A stretch of DNA of 64,000 nucleotides from Roseiarcus sp963835885 (GTDB taxonomy: Bacteria > Pseudomonadota > Alphaproteobacteria > Rhizobiales > Beijerinckiaceae). Positions 16,460 through 28,236 of the stretch are shown here, one piece after another. The stretch is taken from contig CAWIHF010000031.1 of NCBI GenBank assembly GCA_963835885.1, positions 1 to 64,000 of the forward strand, in the 5' to 3' direction. The translations under genes were made by a program, and so were the position numbers. The notes beneath the pieces are model-generated. The model ran no database searches and was not told the origin of the DNA. It saw nothing but the letters and a program-made list of their open reading frames with translations. The stretch's first letter is position 1, and each line of letters begins with the position of its first letter.

Positions 16460-17218
16460 ATGTCTCCGCGCCCGCCTCCGGTCCTCGCCGTCGAACGCCT
16501 CGCCAAGTCTTTCGGGACCGTGAAGGCGGTCGACGGCGTCTCGTTCTACGTTTCTCCAGGCGAGATCGTGGGGCTGCTCGGGCCGAACGGCGCAGGCAAG
16601 ACGACGACGATCAACATGATCCTCGGCGTGCTCGAGCCGACGGCGGGGCGGATCGTCATTCAGGGGTTCGATCTTCGCGAGGACCGCAGCGGGGCGCTGG
16701 CCGGCACAAATTTCGCCGCGGTCTACGCGCCCCTGCCGGGGAACCTCACCGTCGAGCAGAACCTGCGCGTGTTCGGCATGATCTACGATGTCAAGAGCCT
16801 CGACGAGCGGATCGAGGCGCTGCTCAGAGCTTACGATCTGGCAAAATACCGCCGGACCAAGGCGGGCGTGCTGTCGTCCGGCGAGCAGACCCGGCTCAGC
16901 CTCGCGAAGGCGATGCTGAACCGGCCGCGCCTGCTGCTGCTCGACGAGCCGACCGCCTCGATCGATCCGTCCGCCGCGCGCGACATCCGCGCCGGCATCG
17001 CCAAATTCGTCGACAGCGGTCATTGCGGGGTCTTGTGGACCAGCCACAACATGGTCGAGGTCGAGGCGGTCTGTGACCGGGTGCTGTTCCTGTCCCGCGG
17101 CAAGATCGTGCTCGAGGGCGATCCGAAAACGCTGCCCAGTCTGCACGGCGCCGAGACGCTGGACGATCTCTTCGTCAGCGTCGCGCATGAGGGGCTCGGC
17201 GAGGGAGCGGCGCGTTGA
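16460..17218 (+). CDS. ABC transporter ATP-binding protein (ABC-2 type exporter)
   Basis: A 252-residue nucleotide-binding subunit: Walker A 'GLLGPNGAGKTTTINMILG', Q-loop region 'NFAAVYAPLPGNLT' (the usual Gln is not obvious), signature 'VLSSGEQTRLSLAKA', Walker B 'RLLLLDEPTASIDP', and the switch His in 'LWTSHNMVE'. The second gene, encoding the membrane subunit, overlaps its stop. It energises export of an unknown substrate across the inner membrane; sequence resembles the NodI/CcmA-like exporter ATPases. The missing Q-loop Gln is unusual and worth an alignment. Confidence 0.9.
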   Translation: MSPRPPPVLAVERLAKSFGTVKAVDGVSFYVSPGEIVGLLGPNGAGKTTTINMILGVLEPTAGRIVIQGFDLREDRSGALAGTNFAAVYAPLPGNLTVEQNLRVFGMIYDVKSLDERIEALLRAYDLAKYRRTKAGVLSSGEQTRLSLAKAMLNRPRLLLLDEPTASIDPSAARDIRAGIAKFVDSGHCGVLWTSHNMVEVEAVCDRVLFLSRGKIVLEGDPKTLPSLHGAETLDDLFVSVAHEGLGEGAAR

Positions 17219-18018
17219 ACCGCTCGCGCATCGCCGCCATCGTGCTCAGGATTTTCTACCTCTATCGGGGCAGCCCGCAGCGAGTGTTTCCGATCTTCAT
17301 CTGGGTCGCGGTCGACATTTTGCTCTGGGGCTTTCTCACCCGCTATCTCAATTCCGTCTCCCGCGCCGGGGTCAACTTCGTTCCCGCGCTCCTTGGGGCG
17401 GTGCTGCTGTGGGACTTTCTCACCCGCGTCATGCAGGGCGTGACGATGGCCTTCTTCGAGGACGTATGGACGCGCAATTTCCTCAATTTCTTCGCCACCC
17501 CGCTGCGCACCTCCGAATATCTGACCGGCATCGTTCTCGTCGCCGTTAGCACGAGCCTGCTCAGCCTCGTCGTCATGGTGATTTTTGCGCGACTGGCGTT
17601 CGGCCTGTCATTCCTGACTTATGGGACGGCGCTCGCGCCGTTTCTCGCCGTGCTCTTCCTGACCGGGATCGCCTTCGGCGTCGCCGCCACGGCGATCGTG
17701 CTGCGCTTGGGGCCGGCGTCGGAATGGCTGATCTGGCCGATCCCGATGATCGTCTCGCCCTTCGCCGGCGTCTTCTATCCGGTGACGGTTTTGCCCGTAT
17801 GGATGCAGGCGATCGCCGCCGTCCTGCCGCCGTCCTACGTGTTCGAGGGCATGCGCGCCGTCGTCGCCGGTGAGCCCGCGCCGTGGGGCAAGCTCGCGCT
17901 CGGCGGCGGCCTCGCGCTCGTCTATCTCGTCCTCGCCTGCCTCGTGTTCGCAGCGACCTATCGCAAGGCGATCCGCACCGGCCTTATCGCCCGCTACAGC
18001 GCCGAGACGGTGAGCTGA
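17215..18018 (+). CDS. ABC-2 type transporter permease
   Basis: A 267-residue membrane subunit with about six predicted helices (for example 'VFPIFIWVAVDILLWGFL', 'SLLSLVVMVIFARLAF', 'PFLAVLFLTGIAFGVAATA', 'LALVYLVLACLVFAATY') and the ABC-2 signature 'FAGVFYPVTVLPVWMQAIAAVLPPSYVFEGMR' in its C-terminal third (positions 17760-17850). Starts with TTG overlapping the ATPase stop (TTGA), so the two are translationally coupled and form a half-size exporter that should dimerise. Substrate unknown. Confidence 0.9.
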   Translation: MNRSRIAAIVLRIFYLYRGSPQRVFPIFIWVAVDILLWGFLTRYLNSVSRAGVNFVPALLGAVLLWDFLTRVMQGVTMAFFEDVWTRNFLNFFATPLRTSEYLTGIVLVAVSTSLLSLVVMVIFARLAFGLSFLTYGTALAPFLAVLFLTGIAFGVAATAIVLRLGPASEWLIWPIPMIVSPFAGVFYPVTVLPVWMQAIAAVLPPSYVFEGMRAVVAGEPAPWGKLALGGGLALVYLVLACLVFAATYRKAIRTGLIARYSAETVS

Positions 18019-18272
18019 CCGGATCACTTCGCGCAATTCTGCTCAAGACCTCGGCTTCAGCCTCTTCCATGACGCCCATCCGATCGCTCGATCGCCACCC
18101 TTCGCTCGCGATGACCGCCGGCTGTCGGCGCCGGCCCTCGGCCGACCGATCTTGAGGGCGATCAAAGACATGGTGAGCAAGCCCTTGCACGGGGCGCGCG
18201 GCATAGGCAGAGTGCGGCCGGGATTCGGGCTGGGTCGACCGCAGCCCAGGGGCGCGAGCGAGGGGTGCGGGA

Positions 18273-18512
18273 ATGCGGATTTTTGGCCTGATCGGCCTGC
18301 TGCTGGCGCTGTCCAGCTGCGCGAACGAGCGGTCGATCACCTTCATCTATTACCCGAACCACCCGGGCAGCGACTTTCCGCGCCCCTACGAGTTTGCCGC
18401 CGAAGCGCAGAAGGAATGCGGGAAATACGGGCTGGTTGCGGTCCACGATTGGGAAAGCGTCACCGACTTCCAGAGAGTGCGGTCGTTCTGGAGATGCGTG
18501 CCGCTGAGCTGA
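18273..18512 (+). CDS. Small putative lipoprotein
   Basis: A 79-residue protein with a lipoprotein signal: MRIFGLIGLLLALSSC, lipobox L-S-S-C with the acylated Cys at residue 16. The mature part (about 63 residues) has two further cysteines ('KECGKYG', 'FWRCVPLS') and an aromatic-rich start 'SITFIYYPNHPGSDFP'. A ribosome-binding-like GAGGGG precedes the ATG. Similar small lipoproteins are common in this bacterial order but have no known function. Confidence 0.7.
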   Translation: MRIFGLIGLLLALSSCANERSITFIYYPNHPGSDFPRPYEFAAEAQKECGKYGLVAVHDWESVTDFQRVRSFWRCVPLS

Positions 18513-18610
18513 GTGTTCGATCCGGTTGCACTGTGAGGGGCGGCGCAGACCGGCCAAGCCCCCCATCCTAACCTTTTCCCGGCAGGCGCGAGAAGGGACG
18601 GCCGGCGCGC

Positions 18611-19567
18611 TCACCGGCGGCCGTATACCAGCCGAAGCGACCTTGCCTGCCAGCCAGGCGGCGCGGGGTAGGGCGCGGCCTCGACGATTGCGGCCACCAC
18701 CGCCATGTCCAGGTTTGGCGACCCGCTCGAACTCACCACTTTGTGTTGAACGAGATTGCCGGTCTCGTCGACCGTGAACACGATCGCCCCGCCCCTGGTC
18801 GGCGGAGTGAGGTTCGGCGGCCGGTGGAGATGCGAACGGATCATCCCATAGACGATCGTGAAATATCTCGTGTCGGCGTTGCCGCCGACGATCGGCGATT
18901 CCGTCGCCGCATGGGCGAATTGATATTGCGGCAATTCTTCGGCTGTCGGGAGCGGAACGCCCGGCGGGGCCTTTGCGGGCGGCGCCGGCGGCGGGGCGGG
19001 CTTCGGCTCGACATTTTCGGCGGGAGGCGTCGCGTCCGCTTCGGCGGGCGCGGGCGAGGGCGCAGCCGGCTGTTCGGCGTCCGGGGCCGGCTTCGTCTCA
19101 GGCGACGGCGGGGATTCGGCCTTTCTCTCCTCAGCGGCAGGCGGGCGCTCGGATTGCTCAGGAGCCCCGGCGGTTTGCTGCGACGGCTCCGTCTTGGGGG
19201 TTGGCGCCGTCGTCTTCTGGTCCGGAGACTCGCGGTTCGCCTTTTCCTGCGTCGCGGCGCTCGGCGCGTCGTAAGCGGGCCGCTCGTCGTCCGGCTGGGG
19301 CGGCGGCTTAGGCTGTTCCTGCGGCTTGGGGGGCGGAGGAGGCGGGGGAGGCTCGATCACGACTTCGATCGGAATCTCCTCCACCGGCGGCGCGGGGGCC
19401 GGCGTGAGCCAGTAGAAGACGAGAAGCGCCAGCGGAATCAGCAGGTGCAGCGCGGCCGCGGCGATCAGCGCGATCGCCAAACCGCGGCGTTCGGCGGCGC
19501 TTGGCGCCGTCGGCTGAGCGAGGTGATCGAGCGCGTCGGCGCTGAGGGCGGCGTCGGCCGGCGACAT
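18611..19567 (-). CDS. TonB-family energy transducer
   Basis: About 318 residues: a cytoplasmic N-terminus, one membrane helix near residues 30-50 ('IALIAAAALHLLIPLALLVF'), a long periplasmic Pro/Glu/Ala-rich spacer with a run of eight prolines, and a C-terminal TonB domain ('YFTIVYGMIRSHLHRPPN', 'GGAIVFTVDETGNLVQHKVV', 'SSGSPNLDMAVVAAIVEAAPYPAPP'). It likely couples inner-membrane ExbBD energy to an outer-membrane receptor; exbB/exbD are not in the window. The ATG at 19567 is preferred; the frame is open to 19726, but that extension lacks support. Confidence 0.85.
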   Translation of the reverse strand: MSPADAALSADALDHLAQPTAPSAAERRGLAIALIAAAALHLLIPLALLVFYWLTPAPAPPVEEIPIEVVIEPPPPPPPPKPQEQPKPPPQPDDERPAYDAPSAATQEKANRESPDQKTTAPTPKTEPSQQTAGAPEQSERPPAAEERKAESPPSPETKPAPDAEQPAAPSPAPAEADATPPAENVEPKPAPPPAPPAKAPPGVPLPTAEELPQYQFAHAATESPIVGGNADTRYFTIVYGMIRSHLHRPPNLTPPTRGGAIVFTVDETGNLVQHKVVSSSGSPNLDMAVVAAIVEAAPYPAPPGWQARSLRLVYGRR

Positions 19568-19896
19568 GTCGGTTAAGGGCGAATCTCCGTCGGGCAATGT
19601 CGAGACATTCCATTGTCCGGCCACGCGCCGCCGGTCAATGGTCTCGCAAGCCGCAGGGTTCAAAGGAACGTGAGCCGGTCCCGATTCGCGTATAGCCCTT
19701 GCTGGCGATGATGAAAGGAAATGCAAATGTGCGGACGGGCAATTCGGCGCTCAAGCGGCGCGCCGACGCGGCGCCGCAGGGTTTTTGCAAAACACGACGG
19801 TGGCTCAGCGTAAAAGCTGCGCCTTTGCCGACCCGGACGGTTTGTAATAAGGCGTTCGGCGCGCCGCTCGCGAACCTGCGGAGCGATGGGGTTGCC

Positions 19897-20736
19897 GTGC
19901 CAGGGGAAGATATTGGCCGCGCGCCGCGTGCCCTCGTGTTCGATTCGGGGCTCGGCGGCCTGACCGTGCTCGGCGAGATCGAGCGGCTGCGGCCCGACGT
20001 CGATATCGTCTATGTCGCTGACGATGCGGCGTTTCCCTATGGACGGCTGAACGAGGCTGAGCTCGTCGCGCGGGTCGAGACGGTTATGGCGCGGACGATC
20101 GCCGAGCATCGGCCCGACATCGTCGTTATCGCCTGCAGCACCGCCTCGACCCTGGCTTTGCCGCGCTTGCGGGCCGCCTATCCCCGCCTGCCGTTCGTCG
20201 GCGTGGTGCCGGCGATCAAACCGGCGGCCAAAGCTTCGCACTCGCGGCTGATCAGCGTGCTCGCGACCCGCGGCACTGTCGCCCGCGACTATACGCACGC
20301 GCTGGTGCGCGACCATGCCGCCAATTGTCAGGTCACTCTGGTCGGCTCGGCGAAGCTCGCGCCTGTCGCCGAGCGCGCGATGCGCGGAGGCTCGATCGAT
20401 GACGCCGAAGTCGCGGATGAGATTGCGCCCTGTTTCATCGAGGCGGACGGAAGGCGCACGGATCACGTCGTGCTTGCCTGCACCCACTTTCCTCTGCTGA
20501 TCGACGCGCTCAATCGGTGCGCGCCCTGGCCGGTCGCCTTTGTCGATCCGGCCCCGGCGATCGCGCGACGGCTCGATTCGCTGCTCGGGCCCGCAGAAGT
20601 CCTTGGCGACCCGCGGCGCGCCGGCGCCGCAGTCTTCACCAGCGGCGTCGAGCCGCAGCCGGGCCTGCAAAAAGCCTTGCTTCGGTACGGATTGGAGTTT
20701 ACCCCCACGGCGGCGATCAGCCCGGCGCCGGCCTGA
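19897..20736 (+). CDS. murI: Glutamate racemase
   Basis: Converts L- to D-glutamate for peptidoglycan. Both catalytic cysteines are in the expected motifs: 'VVIACSTASTLALPRL' and 'VVLACTHFPLLIDAL'; the N-terminal substrate motif is 'LVFDSGLGGLTVLGEI', and 'ADDAAFPYGRL' follows. The reading frame is open upstream to 19699, but the family starts a few residues before FDSGLGG, so the GTG at 19897 (with GGAG 13 bases upstream) is preferred, giving about 279 residues, the normal length. Start assignment is uncertain. It is followed after about 90 bases by pepN. Confidence 0.92.
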   Translation: MPGEDIGRAPRALVFDSGLGGLTVLGEIERLRPDVDIVYVADDAAFPYGRLNEAELVARVETVMARTIAEHRPDIVVIACSTASTLALPRLRAAYPRLPFVGVVPAIKPAAKASHSRLISVLATRGTVARDYTHALVRDHAANCQVTLVGSAKLAPVAERAMRGGSIDDAEVADEIAPCFIEADGRRTDHVVLACTHFPLLIDALNRCAPWPVAFVDPAPAIARRLDSLLGPAEVLGDPRRAGAAVFTSGVEPQPGLQKALLRYGLEFTPTAAISPAPA

Positions 20737-20827
20737 CCGGGCGCCGGCGAGCCGAAGACGCGGTTGTTGAACAAAGTCGCGTCCTCCTGATTAAAAAGCC
20801 ATCGGATCATAAGGAAAGGCCAGCGCC

Positions 20828-23485
20828 ATGCGCACCTCGGTCGGGCAGCCCGTTCGCCTCATCGATTACAGGGTCCCGGATTTCCTCATCGATACAGTCG
20901 ATTTGGAGATTTCGCTTGACCGCAACGCCACGCGCGTCGTCTCCACCCTGTCGATCAGGCCCAATCCGGTCGGCCGCGCCGACGCCGATCTTTCTCTAGA
21001 CGGCGATGAGCTGGTTTTCGTTTTCGCGGAACTCGATGACCAGCCGCTCGAGCCGGGACGCTATCAGGCGAGTCCGTCCCAGTTCGTGCTGCCGAGGCCG
21101 CCGCGGCGCCCCTTCAAACTCAAGATCGAGACCCGCCTCGATCCTGCCGCCAACACCAAGCTGATGGGGCTTTATCGGTCCGGCTCGGCCTACTGCACCC
21201 AGTGCGAGGCCGAGGGCTTTCGCCGTATCGCCTATTTTCTCGATCGTCCGGACGTGCTCTCGACCTATCGCGTGCGGCTGGAAGCGGATCGCGCCGAGGC
21301 GCCGGTCCTGCTTTGCAACGGGAATCTCGAAAGCGCGGGCGAGTCGGAGACTGCCGGCCGCCATTGGGCCGTGTGGAGGGATCCGCACAGGAAGCCATGC
21401 TACCTGTTCGCGCTGGTCGCAGGCGATCTTGCGCATGTTTCTGATACGTTCGTCACCGCCTCGGGACGCAACGTCGGCCTCGCTATTTATGTTGAGCCAG
21501 GCCGAGAGGATCGCGCGCAATACGCCATGGACGCACTGAAGCGATCGATGGCGTGGGACGAGCGTGTCTACGGACGGGAATACGATCTCGACGTATTCAA
21601 TATCGTCGCCGTCTCCGACTTCAATATGGGGGCGATGGAGAACAAGGGTCTGAACATTTTCAACGACAAATACGTCCTTGCCTCGCCGCAGACGGCGACC
21701 GACGACGATTACGCCAGCATCGAAGGGGTGATCGCGCACGAGTATTTTCACAACTGGACAGGTAATCGGGTGACCTGCCGCGATTGGTTTCAGCTCTGCC
21801 TCAAGGAGGGCTTGACCGTCTTCCGCGACCAGGAGTTCTCCGCCGACATGCGTTCGGCGCCGGTGAAGCGGATCGCCGAAGTGCGGGCGCTGCGGTCGGC
21901 GCAGTTCCCCGAGGACGCCGGCCCTCTCGCGCACAATGTGCGGCCGGAAGTCTACAACGAGATCAGCAACTTCTACACCGCGACGGTCTATCAGAAGGGC
22001 GCCGAGGTGATCCGCATGCTGAAGCGCCTGATCGGTCCGGACGCCTTCCGCGCCGGCATGGACATGTACTTTCATCGCTATGACGGCCAGGCGGCCACGG
22101 TCGAGGATTTCATCGGCTGCTTCGCCGACGTTTCCGGGCGCGATTTCAGCCGGTTCATGCGGTGGTACACGCAGTCCGGCACGCCGAAGCTGACCGTGCG
22201 CACCGCCTATGACGCCGCGGCCAAGACGTACCGGGTCGACATCGCCCAGACGCTTGCCCCGACGCCGGGACAGCCGAGCAAATTGCCGGTGACGATGCCG
22301 ATTGCGCTCGGCCTCGTCGATCCTCAAGGGGGCGACATCCCTCTGTCCTCTGCCGATGCGACGGCAGAGGAGCTTGCCGAGGGCGTAGTTGAACTGAAGG
22401 ACGCCGAGCGGTCGGTCGTGTTCCGAGGCGTTCCGAGGCGGCCGACCCTTTCGTTCCTGCGCGGTTTCTCTGCGCCGGCGCGCGTCGAGGACGACCTGAC
22501 CGAAGAAGATCTGATCGTCCTGTCGCGTCACGACAGCGACAATTTCAACCGCTGGCAGGCGCTGCAAAGCCTGGCGACACGCGTGCTGCTTCGCGGCGTG
22601 AACGCGATTCGCGCCGGCCGCCCGCCGGAGCGAAACGAGGGCCTCGTTTCGGCCTATGGCGCTCTCATCGAGGACGCGCGCGCGGGCCGGATCGACCCGG
22701 CTTTTGCCGCGCAGGCAATGATGCTCCCGACGGAAGCGGACATTGCGCGCGAGATCGGCCAGGACGTGGATCCGGACGCGATTTATGCGGCGCGCAAGAC
22801 GCTGCGCGGAGCCCTTGGCCGAAAACACGCGGGTGTGCTCGCGGACGTGCACGAATGGCTCGCGGATTCGAGGACCTTCAGCCCCGACGCCGAGTTTGCC
22901 GGGCGACGGGCGTTGCGCAACGTCGCGCTGGCTCTGTACGTCGATGGAGACGTCGTCGACGGTCTCGAGCGCGCGCACCGTCAGCTGGCCGAGGCCGATA
23001 ATATGACCGAGCGTTTCGGCGCCCTCACTCAGATCGTCCTCAAGCCGAACGCCGGGCGCGAGCGCGCTTCGGACGCCTTCAGCCGTCGCTACGCGATGGA
23101 GCCGCTCATCCTCGACAAGTGGTTCGCGCTGAACGCGCAGATCCCCGAGCGGGAGACGCTCGACCGCGTGCGCGGGCTGATGAATCATCGGGGGTTCTCG
23201 ATGTCCAATCCGAACCGTGTGCGGTCGCTGATCGGCGGGTTCACGGCAAACCACACGCAGTTCAATCGCGCCGACGGAGCCGGCTTCGTCTTTCTCGAGG
23301 AGATCGTCGTCGCTCTCGATCCGAGCAATCCGCAGATCGCCGCGCGCCTTCTTACGGCGATGCGGTCATGGCGCTCGCTCGAGGAGACGAGGCGCGTCAT
23401 GGCTGAAGCAATGTTGAAGCGGATCGCCGAACGGCCTTCGTTGTCGCCGGACGTTCGCGACATCGTCACGCGCAGTCTCGCGTAG
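20828..23485 (+). CDS. pepN: Aminopeptidase N
   Basis: An M1-family zinc metallopeptidase of 885 residues that removes N-terminal residues from cytoplasmic peptides. The exopeptidase motif GAMEN is at residues 268-272 and the zinc motif HEYFH at 304-308, followed by 'NWTGNR' and the third-ligand Glu in 'LKEGLTVFRDQEFS'. The C-terminal helical domain typical of E. coli-type PepN is present ('GLMNHRGFSMSNPNRVRSLIGGF'). Length matches the alphaproteobacterial enzyme. A ribosome-binding site (GGAAAGG) precedes the ATG. Confidence 0.96.
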   Translation: MRTSVGQPVRLIDYRVPDFLIDTVDLEISLDRNATRVVSTLSIRPNPVGRADADLSLDGDELVFVFAELDDQPLEPGRYQASPSQFVLPRPPRRPFKLKIETRLDPAANTKLMGLYRSGSAYCTQCEAEGFRRIAYFLDRPDVLSTYRVRLEADRAEAPVLLCNGNLESAGESETAGRHWAVWRDPHRKPCYLFALVAGDLAHVSDTFVTASGRNVGLAIYVEPGREDRAQYAMDALKRSMAWDERVYGREYDLDVFNIVAVSDFNMGAMENKGLNIFNDKYVLASPQTATDDDYASIEGVIAHEYFHNWTGNRVTCRDWFQLCLKEGLTVFRDQEFSADMRSAPVKRIAEVRALRSAQFPEDAGPLAHNVRPEVYNEISNFYTATVYQKGAEVIRMLKRLIGPDAFRAGMDMYFHRYDGQAATVEDFIGCFADVSGRDFSRFMRWYTQSGTPKLTVRTAYDAAAKTYRVDIAQTLAPTPGQPSKLPVTMPIALGLVDPQGGDIPLSSADATAEELAEGVVELKDAERSVVFRGVPRRPTLSFLRGFSAPARVEDDLTEEDLIVLSRHDSDNFNRWQALQSLATRVLLRGVNAIRAGRPPERNEGLVSAYGALIEDARAGRIDPAFAAQAMMLPTEADIAREIGQDVDPDAIYAARKTLRGALGRKHAGVLADVHEWLADSRTFSPDAEFAGRRALRNVALALYVDGDVVDGLERAHRQLAEADNMTERFGALTQIVLKPNAGRERASDAFSRRYAMEPLILDKWFALNAQIPERETLDRVRGLMNHRGFSMSNPNRVRSLIGGFTANHTQFNRADGAGFVFLEEIVVALDPSNPQIAARLLTAMRSWRSLEETRRVMAEAMLKRIAERPSLSPDVRDIVTRSLA

Positions 23486-23721
23486 AGGCGCGAGGCTGAC
23501 GGTCGGGAAACGCGCCCGACCATCGGTCTGCGGGGCCTTACGTTGCGGCCGATACCGCCGGCCGCGCATCCTCGGCAGCCGACGTTCTCCACATGTCCGC
23601 AAATTTCGTTCGACCGTTGTCAAGGGGCTGGACAAAGATTCGCACAAGGATTCTTATCATAGTGATTCGGGTCGAACGCGGGTTTGCCCGACTTCATTTG
23701 ACACAGGTCTGGGGGCCGACG

Positions 23722-25995
<2,274 letters not shown>

Positions 25996-26136
25996 CCGCG
26001 TTTGGCGCCGCTTTGGCGGCGGCAACTCGATAGGTCCGCGACTTGAGACCGATTTTACTCCCGCGTCGACAGCTGCGCCTCGCCACTCACTGTTAACCGG
26101 CGCTCGCTCCCAAGATGATCGCGAAGGAATGATCCA

Positions 26137-26301
26137 GTGGAGGTTTCGGACGATGGCCCCGGCCTCGCCGATGCGCTAAGAAAGAGGCTCTGTTTGAGCC
26201 GCCAGTTGAACCAAAGCGATCGGAATGGGCGTCTGCCTGTCAGTTTCAAAGTCGATTTACGCCAAGCATGGGCAGAATTGGGGGTCGATCGGGTCACGTG
26301 A
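26137..26301 (+). other. Possible remnant of a histidine-kinase ATPase domain in the gap before the FixJ-like gene
   Basis: The 360-base gap between the kinase and the FixJ-like gene holds a 54-codon frame starting with GTG that reads 'VEVSDDGPGLADALRKRL', resembling the G1 (DxGxG) box of a HATPase domain, then loses similarity ('LCLSRQLNQSDRNGRL') and stops. Nothing else gene-like is visible. It may be a relic of a deleted sensor kinase that once partnered the regulator. The match is short and could be chance. Confidence 0.25.
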
Positions 26302-26353
26302 GCGGCGCCGTATCCAGCTTCACTTTGCCGTCGGCGCTCGCGGAGAGTGAGGA

Positions 26354-26965
26354 ATGAACGACCAGCAGATCGTCCACGTGATCGATGACGACGACGCGTT
26401 GCGCGACTCGGTCCGGCTGTTCCTGGTCAACGAGGGGCTGAGCGTAAGGACCTACGTTTCAGCCAACGAATTTCTCGCCGATTTGGATGCGTTTCCGGCT
26501 GGATGCGTGGTGACCGACGTGCGCATGCCGGGCATGAGCGGCATGGAGCTCCTGGCGCATATCGCAGCCAGGGGACTTTCCTTGCCTGTCATTGTCATAA
26601 CCGGCCATGCCGACGTCCCGCTGGCGGTTCGAGCGATGAAGCAGGGCGCGGTCGACCTCTTGGAAAAGCCATTCAAGGCGGAGGAACTGATCGCCGCGGT
26701 TCGGCGCGGGCTGGCGCTCGGCAAAGACGCGCACCTGAATGGGACGCCGGCCGAAGTCGCCCTCGCGCGTCGAGCGATGCTCAGCGCTCGCGAAAACGAG
26801 GTGCTGGATCGGCTGATCAAGGGGCAGCCGAACAAGATTATTGCCTACGAAATGGGAATCAGCCCGAGGACGGTCGAAGTCCACCGGGCCAATGTTATGA
26901 AAAAGACGCAAGCGGGAAGCCTTTCCGAGCTCGTGCGCATGTTCCTGAACGCCGATCGAAACTGA
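26354..26965 (+). CDS. FixJ-type response regulator
   Basis: A 203-residue regulator with an N-terminal receiver: acidic pocket 'VIDDDDALR', phospho-acceptor Asp55 in 'CVVTDVRMPGMSG', Thr in 'VIVITGHADV' and Lys in 'LLEKPFKAEEL'. A LuxR-type helix-turn-helix at residues 140-200 follows ('LSARENEVLDRLIKGQPNKIIAYEMGISPRTVEVHRANVMKK', positions 26775-26905). FixJ/TtrR/TodT family. It may be driven by the membrane sensor kinase upstream. Ribosome-binding site GTGAGGA precedes the ATG. Target genes unknown. Confidence 0.92.
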   Translation: MNDQQIVHVIDDDDALRDSVRLFLVNEGLSVRTYVSANEFLADLDAFPAGCVVTDVRMPGMSGMELLAHIAARGLSLPVIVITGHADVPLAVRAMKQGAVDLLEKPFKAEELIAAVRRGLALGKDAHLNGTPAEVALARRAMLSARENEVLDRLIKGQPNKIIAYEMGISPRTVEVHRANVMKKTQAGSLSELVRMFLNADRN

Positions 26966-27157
26966 CGCGCCTCCAAAATCTGACATTCGCGAAGACGCTA
27001 ACGCACGCCTTGTGACGCCCGTCACTGTCGAGCGCAGGAGCTTTTCGTCAGGACTCCGGTGTGGGCCGCGTGGCGATGCTTGGAGGCGGCGCGCCGCCAA
27101 GCAAACCTGGGTCGCGCGGGCTTTGGCGTCGATGAAGAAGCAGCGGGAGACCCGGCG

Positions 27158-27760
27158 ATGAACAGGGATTGTGAGTTCGAAGCGCCTGTCGGCGGCGATG
27201 CTTTTGGCGCCGGCAGCGATCGCGAACCACAGGCGGGCGATCCGTTCGTTGACGATTCTCGCTCTGGCGGCAGAGCGTCGGCGGGCGTGGTAAAATGGTT
27301 CCGGACAGACAAAGGCTACGGTTTCGTCGCTCTGTCCGACGGTAGGGATGCATTCCTGCATTTGAGAACGCTTCGGGCGATCGGGCGGGAGACCGCGGCG
27401 CCGGGTGCGAAGATCAGCGTCGTCGTCGACGAAGGCCCGCGCGGGATGCAGGTGACGCGGGTCGTCGACGTTGATGAAGCCGGCGCCGTCACGACCGGCG
27501 GATCGTCATTCTCCGGCGCGCGAGACCGGGGCGCCGATCGCGACGTTTCGTCCGCGATCGATCTGACGGGCAGGGTCAAGTGGTTCGACGGGGTCAGGGG
27601 CTTCGGCTTCGTCGCGGGCGACGATTTCGGCCGGGACGTGTTCGTCCACTGCTCGGTGCTGGGCTCGGCAGGCGTATCGCGACTTGACCAGGGCCAGCCG
27701 GTGACAATGCGGGTGATCGAGACGCCGAAAGGCCGGGAAGCGATCGAGATATCGCTTTGA
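27158..27760 (+). CDS. Double cold-shock domain protein
   Basis: About 200 residues with two cold-shock (OB-fold) domains joined by a 45-residue linker. Domain 1: 'AGVVKWFRTDKGYGFVALSDGRDAFLHL'-type RNP1/RNP2 with the second motif altered (FLHL in place of FVHx). Domain 2: 'GRVKWFDGVRGFGFVAGDDF' and 'RDVFVHCSVL', more canonical. Tandem CspA-like proteins of this size are common in Rhizobiales and bind single-stranded RNA/DNA, acting as RNA chaperones. ATG 27158 is used; the frame is open to 27059, but that part lacks similarity. No cold-box leader was recognised. Confidence 0.88.
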   Translation: MNRDCEFEAPVGGDAFGAGSDREPQAGDPFVDDSRSGGRASAGVVKWFRTDKGYGFVALSDGRDAFLHLRTLRAIGRETAAPGAKISVVVDEGPRGMQVTRVVDVDEAGAVTTGGSSFSGARDRGADRDVSSAIDLTGRVKWFDGVRGFGFVAGDDFGRDVFVHCSVLGSAGVSRLDQGQPVTMRVIETPKGREAIEISL

Positions 27761-27846
27761 CGGCTTACCTTCGGTCCGGCTGAGCAAGTCTCGCGGCCGC
27801 CGAAACTTTTCGTGTCAGCTTCCGCTCCGGGTCCCGGTTTGCTGGG

Positions 27847-28236
27847 TCACAGCGACTTGTTCTGGGCTCTCAGACGGTGCGCGAGCACCCGCATCACCTT
27901 CAGGGCGAAAAACGGCGTGTGCCTGACCAGGAAGAGATACTGCTTCTCGGTGATCGGCGCGACTGTGACGTCGGTTTCAGCGACCGCGCCAGCGCTTCGA
28001 AGCGAATCGTCGATCAGCGCCATTTCGCCGAAGATCTCGTTCGCGCCGAGCGTCTCGAGCAGGCGGTTTCCCGTCAGAATGCGGACGCGTCCACGCTGGA
28101 CGACATAGAACTCGGTGCCCCGGTCGCCTTCGCGAAAGATCGTCTCGCCTGCTTTGTATTCACGGGTCGGGATATCCGGACCCAGGAGAAGTTCGAAGCT
28201 GTCGGCGCTTTCCATCATGTCGCGATCCTCGCCCAT
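27847..28236 (-). CDS. Stand-alone cyclic-nucleotide-binding domain protein
   Basis: A 129-residue Crp/Fnr-type sensor domain without the helix-turn-helix: 'REYKAGETIFREGDRGTEFYVVQRGRVRIL', the phosphate-binding cassette region 'ETLGANEIFGEMALIDDSLRSAGAVAETD' (positions 27960-28050), and a C-terminal amphipathic helix ('ALKVMRVLAHRLRAQNK'). The cassette has 'FGEMALIDDSLRSAG', with the Glu and Arg used for cAMP binding. With no output domain it probably acts by protein contacts. The class III cyclase at 15.1-16.3 kb could supply its ligand. Confidence 0.88.
   Translation of the reverse strand: MGEDRDMMESADSFELLLGPDIPTREYKAGETIFREGDRGTEFYVVQRGRVRILTGNRLLETLGANEIFGEMALIDDSLRSAGAVAETDVTVAPITEKQYLFLVRHTPFFALKVMRVLAHRLRAQNKSL

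Noticed and set aside
20996..23254. 752-codon minus-strand frame opposite pepN
   Set aside because: Antisense shadow of a strongly conserved metallopeptidase gene.
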